60,000 bases of DNA from Owenia fusiformis (Eukaryota; Annelida; Polychaeta; Sabellida; Oweniidae): the NCBI GenBank assembly GCA_903813345.2, contig CAIIXF020000012.1:31876501-31936500 (forward strand), in the 5' to 3' direction. The notes under the pieces were generated by a model. That model was not told the origin of the DNA. It saw only the letters and a program-made list of their open reading frames with translations, and did not search any database. Positions 10,933-23,200 of this stretch are shown in pieces (within the stretch, counting starts at the first letter, position 1; each line of letters begins with the position of its first letter). The position numbers were made by a program, and so were the translations under genes.

Positions 10933-12279
10933 CTTAACTGAAACTATTTCAAATCTTCATGACTGTGTATTATACATTAGCATTGTGACCTACTTAGACA
11001 TCCGACTGGAACTTGTAATCTGATACTTCTACCTACTGATACGCTTGAACTTTATTAATGGTTATTTACAGAAATATATCATAAATAACCAATGGGGTAT
11101 TAAATGGATTTAAGTGATTTCCCTAAATCAGATAAATACCACGAGGTATTATTGCATGGTTGAAATAAGCAGTAAATAACCTAACTCATCGATGATATTT
11201 TGATAAATCAGGTAAATACGCATAAATAACCGAATAGATATAAACGTATAAATACAGACGTGTCCATTAATGTTCATTAAAGCGATTTTCGGGTTTAATA
11301 ATCAACTAACTATTTGCGGGATTTAGTGGTATTTACTTTATTTCACACAGTGCTGGTCCCCAACATATGAGAAATCCAAAAGACACAAATACCAATGTGC
11401 GTATAACCATGTTTCTGCTTTTCGACATTTGTTGCTCATGACGTGATGATCCAATTTGTGAATTTGATCCCTTGTGAATCTTATATACAATTCTGCCGTA
11501 GCAAATTATCATAATGCAAATCGGCATGAAAAATTCAACAACAATGATGTATATGCCGAAGATCGAGTGGAATTGTTCACTCGGCCAATTTGTCCACAAT
11601 GAGCATGTTGTTCCTTCTAAGACAGAACTTCCAATTTCATAGCTTTCATGTATAATCGCTATCACCCAAAGCATGACTATGACTCCCCTTATTTGTTTCT
11701 TGGAGACATGTTTCCTGTGGAACAGTGGGTGTACCAAGGATATGTATCGCTCTACAGTTAATGCTTCAAGGTTAAATGTTGAGAGAGCTAAATACATCCA
11801 AAGTAGATACTCCGACAGCCAAAATCTACAGAAGAAATTTGCAAACGGACCTTGTTCCTTAATCCAGTCCATACCATCAAATACTTTGTTTAATATCCCA
11901 ACTAACGAAGCCAACAAGTCGATTAAGCTTTGATATATTATCAACATATTGTTAAGTTTTCTCCGTAATTGTACGGACTTGAGAAAAACAAATATAACCA
12001 AAAGATTCCCGACAAATCCTACGCCCGCAATAACTCCAAAGATTATTTTTTCTTCTAATGTTGCAAATGCGTTGACTGTAAACTTTGCCATATCGCATAT
12101 ATTATTGTTCAATTTACATGCAGCCATGCATTCTTGTGACGAGAGATGTACAACCATGTAATAACACACTCCATATGTTGAGACGTCGCTAAGTCGGATT
12201 TTGCGACATCAGGAGATCGTTGCCCGGGCCCCTTGTCGAAGTCGAACTGCTGTCTATCTCAAACATAAATTCGCTATAT

Positions 12280-15110
12280 AGTAATGTTTACTTCGTGATA
12301 CAACATATTTGAACATTAAAAACATTTGCACTCGACACCCTAAGTACATGTTAATTATCGTATAAGTGTCCATATCAAATTATGTTGCAGATCAACCAGA
12401 GTACATTCAATATTACAGTAATTTATTTTATATGTAAGGATGCAATTACAGAACTTTTTCTAAACTTGGCACAGTGCAGAAGTCTTTGAAGTTAGGTATA
12501 CTATTGATGGACACCCTGTATAATACCGTAACCGTAAGTCCCAGGACTGTCACATCACGAAAATAACAAAGTAGGTTTTAAGACTATTAGCATTATATGT
12601 TTATAGCATTTCCTCATCTGGATCCATATTATTCATATTTTCTGTGTATGTTTAATCTCGAAATTTAATCAGGACAACTTGTTATCACACCCGTAACAAC
12701 GGAACGTTGCGTGATGATGATCTCTTAGGGAGTTTTGCAGAACATTTGCAGAGCATACATTAGGAGAAAGTTTTAAACTCTACTTATCACAGACCAGTAC
12801 ACAGACCGCTTACAATTACAGGAATTCGTTTTTCTTCCCTATTTTATGGATTTTAAAATATTCGGGACATGACAAACCCATTGTGTCTGTACAACAAGAC
12901 TGTCTGCCTCTTGGTATCAGATTTTAAGATATTTTGTTTTTCCATTTACAGGTAACCCATTTCTTGGATTATTCCCCCATACTCGCATGCGTGTAGTAAG
13001 TGCATTTTCTTTTATTTAAACAAATCCACATATTTATTTCCTCGCTTTTCTAACTGAGATCATCTTCGCACGCTCGGTCTTCACTGCTATGCGAGCAATT
13101 GCTCATATAGTCCATGGTATGAAACGTCTAGGACGTCTAATAAACGAGTTGGTAGCACACTATAGCGCAGCGATATTTGACCTTACATTAACATACCTAC
13201 ATATGTCTCCTAATAATTTTTATTATTACCACCTTGCCGGGCCAGTTCTAGGGGTTTTAGTGCTAGTTTAGAAGGCGTTTATTTTACTATATCGACCTGA
13301 GAAATGTGTGACGTCATAGTGGTGGTCCATATGGACCGGTCTAGAATATATTCTGGACCGGCAATTTTCCCCGGGAAATTAGATATTGTTCTATGCGTAA
13401 GTTTTTCTTGCTGTTTCAGTCATGGTCGTTAACGGTGGTAATAATACTAATAACGTCATTTCTGCGAGCAATATAGTGAAATATTGGACCTTGGGCCTTC
13501 GGCCCTCGGTCCAATATTTCACTATATCGCCCTTAGAAATGACGTTATTGTACTATTATTACCGTTCATTATACTTCCGGCTTTTAGGCTGAATTATGCC
13601 TGCCATTAACAGAGGTCAAAAAATCACCAAAGAATAAAATCCCAATTTTTCACAATTTGGAGTACACAATGCAACAGAAAATAATAAAAAATGATTTTAA
13701 ATATATTATTTAGGTTTCTAAGCTATAAGTTTTAGGTTATTTTTCCTATCAATACCCAAAAATATGTAATCAGTGTATCGACGTTTTGTATTGTTTCTCA
13801 GGTATTAATACGATAAATGCTACAAATGAATCACTTTTATATTGGAATGACAAATGTTTAAATTATGCTAGTTTTTCACAAAATGGGTCTCAATACGTTT
13901 TGAGATATGGACTTTTATTCAGCGGTGAAAATTATCATAAAGGCGGGCCTATTGCTCTTCCTTGACTAATTGGGACTACAGCTAAAGTTCTATTTCCCGT
14001 AGTTAAATATAGCTCAATTGCTTATAAAACAACCATCAAGGCTTGATCGAATTCATGAATAATTGAGAAGAATCGTTACCATTATCTTCCTAGAATTTGA
14101 TTGTACCCAGCGGTAAGGTCAAAGAACAAACAGCCATCAGAAACGTGATGATAGCCACAAGTAACGTCGAAGAAGAATTTCAGGGCGTTCGATTGCATAT
14201 GACTCTAATTGATTATTAGACATGCCCTTGGAATATATGAACATTCCAATACCTCTGTAACATTTAATTAGATATAAATCTTACCTATTTGTTATTGTAT
14301 TATGTTTTGTAAAACATGAACAATAATTTGTTGTTAGACCCCTTGCGAATATATGGAAAAATTCTTGTAATAAAATGTTTTAAATGGTAAGAAAACAAAT
14401 ATGTTTCCAATCATAAATTACCTAAATATTCCACATAATTTCGTTGAATCGGCTTGGCTCATATTTGAAAAATCAAACAAAATCTGAAAAACACACTTGC
14501 ATAATTACACTAATTAAACACCGACATCTACGGTAAAATCAAATAGCTTATTTTTAAATTATGATAATTTATTTTCGTTCGTATGCTTAGAATAACGGTC
14601 TGTGTCTTATAAAATGTATAAAAGTTCGAATCAAAATATTTACGTTTTTTGACCCCTTGTGATGAAAGACATTTTTCGACCCGAAAGCCGGAAGTTTTTT
14701 CAGCAAATGGTTTTTTAAAAGAATCAAGACATGTACACCTTCATAAATATTGCTTCAAATGTTGCTGCGCTAGAGTGTGCTACGGATCCTTCATATTCGG
14801 AAGTCATACCATGGACTAATATGGCGTAACTGTACGGAGAAAATCGTATGAGAAATGGGTTTAAATGGAAAACGGACGGCAGGTCATCTTGTCGCACAGA
14901 CACTGTCGTTGTGTAATACGTGTTACTACACCCAGCTCACATAAGCAGGTACAAAGTGCACATGTATTATTGCTATTGTTGTTTTATTATTTCGACTCCA
15001 TTTTTTGAGATAATAATACTAAATTATCACAAGCGTAAATGGAAAATGTGATCATGTTGTCATTCTCTCTAAGTGAATGTAATATATTGCTATTAATTGT
15101 TTTTTATCTG
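12280..15110. other. 5' flank of GPCR copy A, duplicated near copy B
   Basis: Blocks of this region recur in the same order at 24607-27400. Examples are GTTGCAGATCAACCA at 12386 and 24680, CATATCACGAAAAT-type sequence with AATCAGGACAAC at about 12545-12690 and 26575-26710, and GAGAAATGGGTTTAAAT at 14850 and 27135. No gene was recognised in 12170-16560. One short ORF at 13089-13271 has no supporting motif. Confidence 0.6.
13449..13549. repeat. Near-perfect hairpin, arms about 50 bp
   Basis: AATAACGTCATTTC...CAATATAGTGAAATATTGGA is mirrored after a very short GGGCCTTCGGCCC centre. Partial relatives lie at 629-672 and near 33947-33990, so this is a repeat family. Confidence 0.7.
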
Positions 15111-16559
15111 TTTGGAATTAATGATTGCCTATAACGCAATTTTGATGAGCTCGTGTATGGATTTGCGGATCAGCGTAAAGTATGCTTTTGTTTCGTGATC
15201 AGGATCATATCAAACAGAAATAAAATATAAAACAATACTTAATATGCCATATGGTTTATTAAAGAGAGCCGAAGAGCTACACGATCCGGTGGAAAATACT
15301 CTTTTAGGCGTACATTACATTATCATTACAACACAAAAAGTTAGTACAAAACATCTCATAAAACATATGTTCATCCCAACCCCATGACAAGTTCACACGC
15401 GTACGATCAAGAGGATTAACAATGAGCTAAGAGCTTCGTTATTATTCCTCATGTACATGTATTTTATTGTAAGTCTATACAAAAAATACAAAGTCACTAT
15501 CTAATATCAAATGATCTTTTGAACAAGCTGCAAACCGGTATCCTAAAAGTACAACTGGCCAGTTAATTCTCTCAATTATACATAAAATCAATGTTGACCT
15601 GGAGCAAGGTAACCTTTCTCGCCCTGTATTGGGACCTAGCGACTGCCTTTGATCCTGTACCTCATTATCTTCTGCCACACATTAAACAGACAATGCGCTT
15701 ATTTTTGAAGGAAAAAGGACAACATATTATTTGAGACGTGTCACTCACACAGTCAATCAAATAATGATAATAACTTTAATTTGGGTCAATACTGAATTGA
15801 AAAAATCACTAGCATAGAAAACAGCATTTGAAGTTCAGAGATCAAAAGAAGTGAATTACTACTTTTCACAAAGTGTATGTTTTTAAATAACTCTTGGACT
15901 AAAAGATGGCGTATGGTTGAAAATCCTATCAAAAATGAATGGACAATTAATGCAAACAACGATGCCATCTTTCTATGGCATTGCTAAAAACTTGACATCT
16001 ATAAATTGCAATTGATAGGTCAAAACTATTTTTTCATGATCTAGTGTCAACTCTGATGTGGTTTGTTTGAGCTGTTTTTGGTGTCAAATGAAAGATCAGG
16101 TACTTATTAATCCATTGGAAATACTATGAAAATCAAAAGTGAGACTAACGCTCTTTGTCCATTTAAGTTAAAATCATATGGTTTTTCTGAACAGATTATA
16201 CATATCTTTGAATCTTATCTAATTTTTTTAAAAATTATTTTCTATTTTTATTGAATCAAACATGAAATAGAACAAGACAAAGATAAAATATAAAACCACT
16301 TTCACACCACCTCCATTCATTCAGACATTCGCAACAGTCATGCCCAAAAGTTCTTATATATATAAAAACATAGTATTTTCAAATTGAGTCACGTCCAAGT
16401 TGGGATTTACCTCATTAATTGTTTTGCATGTATATGATATTTGATTGGTAGTCATGGCCTATGTAGCAAAATGTTTTCATTATATACAGATCTTCCGAAC
16501 ACCATATCATGGGCATTAAAATCAAGATTTACATTAAATAATTTCTTTAAATTCTCTTG

Positions 16560-17640
16560 ACTAGCTTTCAAAAAAATCATAACCCGCCTACACTCCCAAA
16601 ACTTGTGCTTTAAAGTGTCTCTCTACATTTATCATCCTGTTTAATTTCTGCGTTAAGTAAGCATTTGTGGTACAAATTCCATGAAGAATCTTAAATTGGA
16701 GTTGTCGAATTTTATTTTCTTTCGTGCAGCTATAAGCCATTTTAAGTAGTCTGTTCTATTTAACTCACGTTCATCTTTATCTTTATACAGAGGTTTCAAA
16801 TATTTGTTTTTATATTATTTTTTGAATTGACTTAACTGTTAAACCATTTAATGACACTGGTTTTTCGCCAAATGTTAAATGCACAAGATCCGTCTGTAGG
16901 CTCGGTTCAAAGACGGAAGTTAAGTCTCGCTTCAACAAGCGCTTCCACTCCTTCGGTACAGCTGTATTAAAGCATAATGATCAATACAATTAATTTGCAC
17001 GTTGCATTTTGCCTTAAAATCATAATACTGTAAAAAGTTTCCAGGTCGTTTAGGAGGTCATTTACGTAAATTACCCCATTATCCATAATATGCTTATTTA
17101 TTACCTCTTTGTTATTAATTAGGACCGATCAATTATTCCAGAGTATTTCACTTTTAACTTCCGAACTAGTCCCTGGAGTTGACATATTCCTTATATCAGA
17201 GTAAAGTAAAACATTTGAGTAAAATTCTGGCACGTCGTGGGCTATTGTTTTAATATCAAAAAATACATTGTATCAAGAAACTTAATTCCCCCAAGTGGTT
17301 TAAAGTAAAATTCTGGAATATATTTCCAATGACTTTGCCGAGGCTCAATTAATATTTTTAGCCACATCAGTTTAAGTGCCTTTTCCATAGAAAACATGTC
17401 AATCATTCTTAGACCACCCTCGTCGTAATCACCAATTTAAGTTCGTCTCTTAACCGTTTCAGTTTTTCCACCCCATAAGAATGAGTATATTATCTGTCGT
17501 GCCTTTGTTAATATATCATTTGGGGTATTTGTCATTGACATGGAGTTTACTAGCTTAGAGATACCAAGCGTTTTAATTATCAGAACTCGACCGCATAAAG
17601 TTAAATTTCTTTCTTATTATATGAGACGCAGGTTTCCAAA
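16560..17640 (-). mobile_element. L1/Tx1-like LINE remnant (ORF2 C-terminal part)
   Basis: Minus-strand translation gives, in several frames, the typical RT-thumb and downstream motifs of L1-clade ORF2: GRVLIIKTLGISKLV, then IIYSFLWGGKT, DYDEGGLRMIDM, KSEILWNN, NDLLNDLETFYS and QFKILHGICTTNAYL. Stops and frame changes (for example after KRRT) show that it is dead. No 5' part, ORF1 or clear poly(A) tail was found. It lies between the two GPCR duplicates. I saw nothing else in 15110-16560 or 17640-18220. Confidence 0.75.
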
Positions 17641-18224
17641 ATTTACTTGGATCTTTAACCCATTTTAAACTGTATAACTTATCATCGGTTTTAGATCTTT
17701 CTGATTACACAAACATTTAGGGTCCTCTAACGTTGTGATACGGAAAAATCGAATCGTGAAGAGAATGTGACATGAATGCTTATGCATCATACAAACAAGA
17801 TGAATCATTCCTGATCATGTTTGGGCTACTTTTAAAGCATGGTTTTGGTCTTGTATCTTCGACGCAACGATCGGTTCATTTGATGGAGAACCTTTTATAA
17901 CCCTGGAATAACGGGCTAGTCAATAAGATGAAACTATCTTTTAAGAAGCCACTCTATTGCAAAATGTAATATCTTTACAGATCAAACATGATAGATTCTT
18001 ATAACTTATTTACAAAATTATCTTACAAAAGGTGGGTGGAATTTTTGAGTAGAATCCAAATGTGCCTGCAAAGGAATATACTTCTAGAAGTAGGTGGGTG
18101 ATATTTTTGTGTGTCACACTGTATCAACTATGTCGTTAAATGTAAAAAGGTTTTATCTCCAATTTGAACTATGACATTGTATGTTAAAAAGTTTTATCTC
18201 AAGCATGGAATAAGAGATTAAAAT

Positions 18225-18230
18225 TTTATT
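18225..18230 (-). terminator. Poly(A) signal for GPCR copy B
   Basis: TTTATT on the plus strand reads AATAAA on the minus strand, 40 bases downstream of the GPCR stop codon. Confidence 0.55.
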
Positions 18231-18269
18231 GTAGCGAAGGAACAATATGTTATGTTATTGTCTGACAAT

Positions 18270-19277
18270 TTACTGACTACTCTGTCGTGCTACTGTGGAA
18301 CTATTAATGTCATTCAGCGATTGATCTCCTGCGGGATTCCCTGTACCGGTCGTGTGTATTCGATTTCTTCCATTTGTGAAAATCCTCTTCATCTCATTTC
18401 GAAACTTTGTATGGGTGAACGAATAAATAATTGGATTGATGCTAGAATTTGCAAATGACACATAGCCACAGATCTGGTGCGCCGTTCCTGCTAAGGTTAC
18501 AACGATATGTAAACGATAAAGAAGCGCATACACATACATTGGTCCCCAACATATGAGAAATCCAAAAGACACAAACATCAATGTGCGTATAACCATGTTT
18601 CTGCTTTTCGACATTTGTTGCTCATGACGCGACGAGCCAATTTGTGATTTTGATCCTTTGTGAATCTTATACACGATTCTGCTGTAGCAAAATATCATAA
18701 TGAAAACCGGCATGAAAAATTCAACAACAAGGATGTACATGCCGAAGATCGTGTGGAATTGCTTACTCGGCCAGTTTTTCCACAGGGAGCATGTTGTCCC
18801 ATCTAAAACAGAACTGCCAATTTCATAGCTTTCATGTATAATCGCTACCACCCAAAGCATGATTATGACTCCCCTTATTTGTTTCTTGGAGACATGTTTC
18901 CTGTGGAACAGTGGGTGTACCAAGGATATGTATCGCTCTACAGTTAATGCTTCAAGGTTGAATGTTGAGAGAGCTAAATACATCCAAAGTAGATATTCCG
19001 ACAGCCAAAATCTACAAAAGAAACTTGCAAACGGACCTGGTTCCTTAATCCAGTCCATTCCATCAAATACTTTGTTCAACATTCCAACTAACGAAGCCAA
19101 CAAGTCGATTAAGCTTTGATGTATTATCAACATATTGTTAAGTTTTCTCCGTAATTGTACGGACTTGAGAAAAACAAATATAACCAAAAGATTCCCGACA
19201 AATCCTACGCTCGCAATAACTACATATATTATTTTTTCTTCTAATGTTGCAAATGCGTTGACTGTAAACTTCGTCAT
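18270..19277 (-). CDS. Class A (rhodopsin-like) GPCR, copy B, intact
   Basis: A single 335-residue open frame has seven hydrophobic segments at about residues 16-38, 47-70, 87-111, 133-155, 176-204, 228-255 and 264-288. Family marks seen are GN at 28-29 (TM1), D58 in TM2, C88 before TM3 with C163 in loop 2 for the usual disulphide, ERY at 114-116, W142 in TM4, P190 in TM5, CWGP at 243-246 and NPIIY at 281-285. The N terminus is very short (about 15 residues) with no NxS/T site, so an upstream exon is possible. The ligand is unknown; the overall layout is that of peptide or amine orphan receptors. It is about 75 percent or more identical by eye to copy A and more distantly like the partial receptor at 59713-60000. 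A large element at 19637-24558 sits about 360 bp upstream of the ATG and may have separated it from its promoter. Confidence 0.92.
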   Translation of the reverse strand: MTKFTVNAFATLEEKIIYVVIASVGFVGNLLVIFVFLKSVQLRRKLNNMLIIHQSLIDLLASLVGMLNKVFDGMDWIKEPGPFASFFCRFWLSEYLLWMYLALSTFNLEALTVERYISLVHPLFHRKHVSKKQIRGVIIMLWVVAIIHESYEIGSSVLDGTTCSLWKNWPSKQFHTIFGMYILVVEFFMPVFIMIFCYSRIVYKIHKGSKSQIGSSRHEQQMSKSRNMVIRTLMFVSFGFLICWGPMYVYALLYRLHIVVTLAGTAHQICGYVSFANSSINPIIYSFTHTKFRNEMKRIFTNGRNRIHTTGTGNPAGDQSLNDINSSTVARQSSQ

Positions 19278-19682
19278 AGTCTCTATGATTGCGAATATAT
19301 CATGTTATTTTTATTCTACGTAAAATCGACGACAAGAGATATGCAACCATAAAATACCAAATCCCGGAACTCGAGACGCCGAGAATTCTGATTTTACCAA
19401 ATCACATGGCCGCTGCCTGGCCCCCTTGTTAAAGTCGAAATGCTGTCTATATCTCAAACATATGTAAATGCATCATTGACTTCAGTTTATTCCTCGGTAT
19501 TACATACCCAGCGAAGCATTTGTATTGAAGTCAATGGAGCTGAAAGTCGGCTATATATTCCTGTATAGCCGCCAAACCTTCGGTCTGTCGTAATATAACC
19601 CTCGCAAGCTCGGGCTATATTGGTGACAGACCTCAGCACTGGGGATGAACTGGAAACGAGGGAGGTTTTGCCTCGTATCAAA

Positions 19683-20047
19683 ATGGCGGCGCGTGAAAAA
19701 ATTTCATTCGGTAAGATTTTTGTTTTTTACAATTTTCGTGCTTTTATCCTTCAAATTAAAACTTAATATTTGGCAAGTAAATAGTTCATAAGTTCCGGTT
19801 TTATAATATGATTACAAATTAGAAATCAATACTGGCATTGCTGAGATATTTACATATCAATTCTCTCACTTAGGAAACGAGGCATGTTTCTCGAGGAAAC
19901 GAGGCAGCTATATAGCATTCTTAAGAATGAAACGAGGCAACCATATTTAATTAAAAATGTTTTGTTTTTATTACAGAACGGGGCCTACAAAAAGAAGCAT
20001 CCCTGTTCAAATGCTATTTCTGTAACAGGAAACGACAACGTTGCTGA
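19683..20047 (+). CDS. Possible two-exon mini-gene of the TIR element
   Basis: ATGGCGGCGCGTGAAAA opens a nine-codon frame in the left TIR that ends at a donor (TTCG|GTAAGA, 19710). A good acceptor (TTTTTATTACAG) at 19976 joins in phase to a frame ending at 20047, for 32 residues with a CYFC motif and a basic end. Without splicing the second region is open in another frame ending at 20096. Both readings are short and unrecognised. The related element at 24758 has the same ATG-to-donor layout, which makes a real transcript start plausible. Confidence 0.3.
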
Positions 20048-20681
20048 TATTGTTATGTTGAAGCTTCCTAAAAAGCAAAAATGTTATGTTGAATAGGGAA
20101 GCAGATATAGACAGTTGTGAACAAAGCTTGCTTTTATTCTACCTTGAAACATCATTTATTTTAATTCACGATAGCGACATCATAATATTTATGCCATTGA
20201 CCATTAACATTTTTCATATGTCTAATAATCTAGAAAATTTATGAATATTTCATTTACAAATGCATTACCATTTCTAGCATTTAAGAAAATACAAGGCATT
20301 AACATATGACACGTGTTGTAACTTAGTAATAACAAATAAGTCCATTTATCTGCTACCATGGTAACATATGTTCTAAGAAATACTTGAAAGTCATAATAAG
20401 TTTATAATAATGTTCACAGTAAAATATGATGTCAGTCTAAGCGGTACGCATTTGTCCAGTTTTTGAAAGTTGCTAAAATTGCTAAAGAATTTGCTATTGA
20501 CGCAAAACGCCAGACGCCGAACTCCAGACGTCAGACGCCGAACATTTCCACATTTCGTTGGACTATATGCAGAATAACATAATTGATAGTGACATAATAA
20601 GGAACATACAGACATTAAAGAATACAAACAGTAAAATCCAATGTACACCAATGAGACAATGCCAGTGTGCTCCTTGACTCT

Positions 20682-23200
20682 CAGTGGCGTAGCCAGGATT
20701 TGGTGACCGGGGGTTCTATTTTTATGTTATTCACAAATCCCCCCCCCCCCCCCCTTCATTAGGGTTCCTCAAATAATGCAATTTGTACAATTACACTCCC
20801 TCCAAAAGTTTGGCAATCCTAACTAACCCATTGGATTATGTGTTAAAGCATCTTTAAGTTTGAATTCCTATATGCATAATTTGTAAAGAAAGAACTATTT
20901 TGGGAGGGGAAATATAAGTCATTTTAATACCTTGATTAAGTTAAGTAGACAATTGAATTTAAATTTTATTTAACAAAAATGATGTCTTTATTTACGCTAA
21001 GCAAAGTCTAAAATTAATAACGTATACCCTGCGTGCAGAGTCTAGTTATAAACTACGAAGACGAAGCTCTCTTTTAAGAAGTGAAGTCGAACGAATGCAA
21101 AGGGCAAAAAGTAATAGGCTTTATCAAGAAACCTCTCCCAATGAATTAGCACAGGACGTAAAAATGATCTTCAAAAATTACCTTGTAGCTTTGTAACTTT
21201 AATGTTCACAAAGTAAAATAAACAGGCAACGTGCAAAAAGTCAGACAACTTATAATTAATTTTCTGCATCAAAATATTTTTCGGTCAATCCTTTACTGAA
21301 TGTATATCCTGAAATCTGATTTGCCCCGAATCCACCATTATTTCGTCTGATTTCTGGAAGACCCTGGAGCATGATTTGTTACCAAGGAATATCAACTATT
21401 TCGCACGATTTATTCTTTAACTTAAGCTACTTCATCTAGGACAAAATAAATCACCTCGTGCAATGGCTTATCATTCTTTTGCAGGAATTTTGTTGGAAGC
21501 CAATTCGGATCAAATGCAAGGTTAATGAAAATTGTGCAAACACCCTATACTCCGAAAGATCGTTCTTTTATGATAACTTTTCACAACGTTTACACTTTTT
21601 AAACTATCTGGGATAGTCGTATTACTGATGAAAACATCTGTTATTCAAATAAGTGGGTCTCGGTTATGCTTTGTTTTAAAAAGTTAAAAATATTTCTTTG
21701 GACGTCCCCGGAGCTCAGTGGTAAGTCCCCCGGAGCAGATCAACTGCAATTGATAATAAAAACGTTTTGGTGTATATAAACCATATATAAATACAAGCGA
21801 CTGTTCGAATATAAAACGTATTTTGTTAAGTTCAGACGGCTTGATAACAAATTAGGCCTTCATTATTTGAAGATTAATACCATATGATTTTTCAATGTTT
21901 TTTTTATCATGTAATTTATTCGCTAAACATATGACATTAATATGAAAATGGAGAGCAAGTAAACTGGAACGATAACAATTTGAATTCTATACAATCTTTT
22001 AGATGAGTGGAGTGTATCTGAAAAAAACAAAATCATTTTTTGCAATGATTGATTTTCTTTGAAAAAATGATGGGTAATAAATACTGAACAAATGAAAGAA
22101 TGAATAAAGGACGATTCTCGGTTTGGAGAACAGTCTCCTGGGCTAATAATTTTTTTAATGAAAAATATAGAAATATTACCCAAATTAAACTATGAATATT
22201 CAAAAGAGGACATTTAGATCTACAAGATGTAAAAATAACAAATTGGTCTGTAGCAGGGATAATGCTCGATTTGACCGATTCAATAAAATACAAGTCTCAA
22301 ATTGGGGAAAGAAGTTCATCAGTGTACTGCGCTAATATTTTATTTGAGAAAGATCTAGAAATATTACCCAAATTAAATTATGACTATTCAAAAGAAGACA
22401 TTCAAATCTATATTATGTAAAAAAAATCAAATTTGTCCGAAGCAGGGATAATGCTCATTTAGATTGATGAACTTCGTTCTCCAAACCGAGAATCGTCCTT
22501 TGAACAAATGCTTGTGTTTATAAATGATATATACTTAAAAATAATTCATTTCACAACGTTTTTAATTATTTAACGCAATCCGTTTTGGGGACTTGCCAGC
22601 CCAAGGGACGTCCCAAGAAATATTTTAAATTTTAATTGAAATAAAACAAAACAGATGTACACATTTGAAAGAACATGTGTTTCATCAATATTACGACTAT
22701 TCCAGATATTTACTCGCCAATGTTGTAAAAATCATTCGGAGTATGGGACGTCTGCATTGTTTTCAATTTCAATAACTTCATATTGGACCAGAACTGGCTT
22801 AAAACAAAATTCCTACAAAGGACTGATTTAGCCATTGCCCAAGATGGGTTATTTTGACCGAGAAGAAGCAGCTTTTTAGTTGATTGTGCGAAATTATTGT
22901 TATTTCTAAATGTAAAATCTCATGCTCTGGGGTCTTCCCAAAATTAAATCTCATCCCGTACCTAAGATTGCCAAACGTTTTGAGGGAAGTGTAACTTCAC
23001 TATGACATGCTTTTAACAAAATAAGGCTTGCTCATGTTCACCATAACAAATATCAATCAATTTACTGGTCATATATGTAGTTTTCAAATAGCACAGTAAT
23101 TTAATGTTTCTGGTTATATGCATTGTCCCGCAAAATGATATTTTGGGAAATCTTGACCGGGGGTTCGTTCGAACCCACCGAACCCCCGCTGCCTACGGCT
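20682..23200. mobile_element. 2.5-kb foldback, hAT-like element
   Basis: The left end is CAGTGGCGTAGCCAGG; the right end is an imperfect inverse (GCTGCCTACGGCT). The flanks TTGACTCT (20674-20681) and ATGACTCT (23201-23208) match in seven of eight bases, as for hAT insertion. Much of the interior is mirrored, for instance CTCCAAAAGTTTGGCAAT near 20812 against ATTGCCAAACGTTTTGAG near 22969, and TTTCTTTGGACGTCCCC near 21695 against GGGACGTCCCAAGAAAT. A block of about 230 bp containing ATATTACCCAAATTAAA is tandemly duplicated at about 22160-22450. No transposase was seen. Confidence 0.65.

Larger units (their letters stand above)
6462..11352. mobile_element. CACTA/EnSpm-like element, 4.9 kb
   Basis: The termini are CACTGCGTCAAAGG and, at the other end, the complement of CACTGTGTGAAAT. 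The 3-bp target duplication CTG is at 6459-6461 and 11353-11355, and comparison with the intact paralogue confirms the site. Subterminal regions (6550-6960 and 11040-11345) are full of GGTATTTA/TAAATACC motifs in both orientations, as expected of transposase-binding repeats in this superfamily. The interior holds a long 24-bp minisatellite, a nested small element, and two possible minus-strand exons. No transposase DDE domain was recognised, so the copy is probably non-autonomous. Confidence 0.75.
6181..12091 (-). pseudogene. Class A GPCR, copy A, split in TM6 by a transposon
   Basis: The 5' part (12091 down to 11353) runs from MAKFTV through TM1-TM6 up to the CWGP motif. The 3' part (6458 down to 6181) resumes with YAYVLL, TM7 with NPIIY, and the cytoplasmic tail. 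The two parts align end to end with the intact paralogue at 18270-19277 and contain no other stop or frameshift. The break is the 4891-bp element at 6462-11352 with a CTG duplication, so the reading frame on both sides still matches. Read straight through, translation ends within the element soon after WGP. The hallmarks (GN in TM1, ERY after TM3, CWGP in TM6) are kept. An upstream in-frame ATG at 12169 could lengthen the N terminus. Alternatively the insert may be spliced out as an intron, in which case this is a functional gene. Confidence 0.75.

Noticed and set aside
6462-11352. An ordinary ancestral intron in GPCR copy A
   Set aside because: The paralogue has no intron here, a CTG duplication flanks the insert, and the tips are inverted CACTG repeats with subterminal motif arrays; splicing is only possible secondarily.
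11673-12161. Plus-strand ORFs opposite GPCR copies A and B
   Set aside because: They are mirror frames of the receptor coding sequence and recur identically at both copies.
21705-21780. tRNA-like A box (GAGCTCAGTGGTAAG)
   Set aside because: No matching B box or cloverleaf can be drawn downstream; it is part of the mirrored foldback element.
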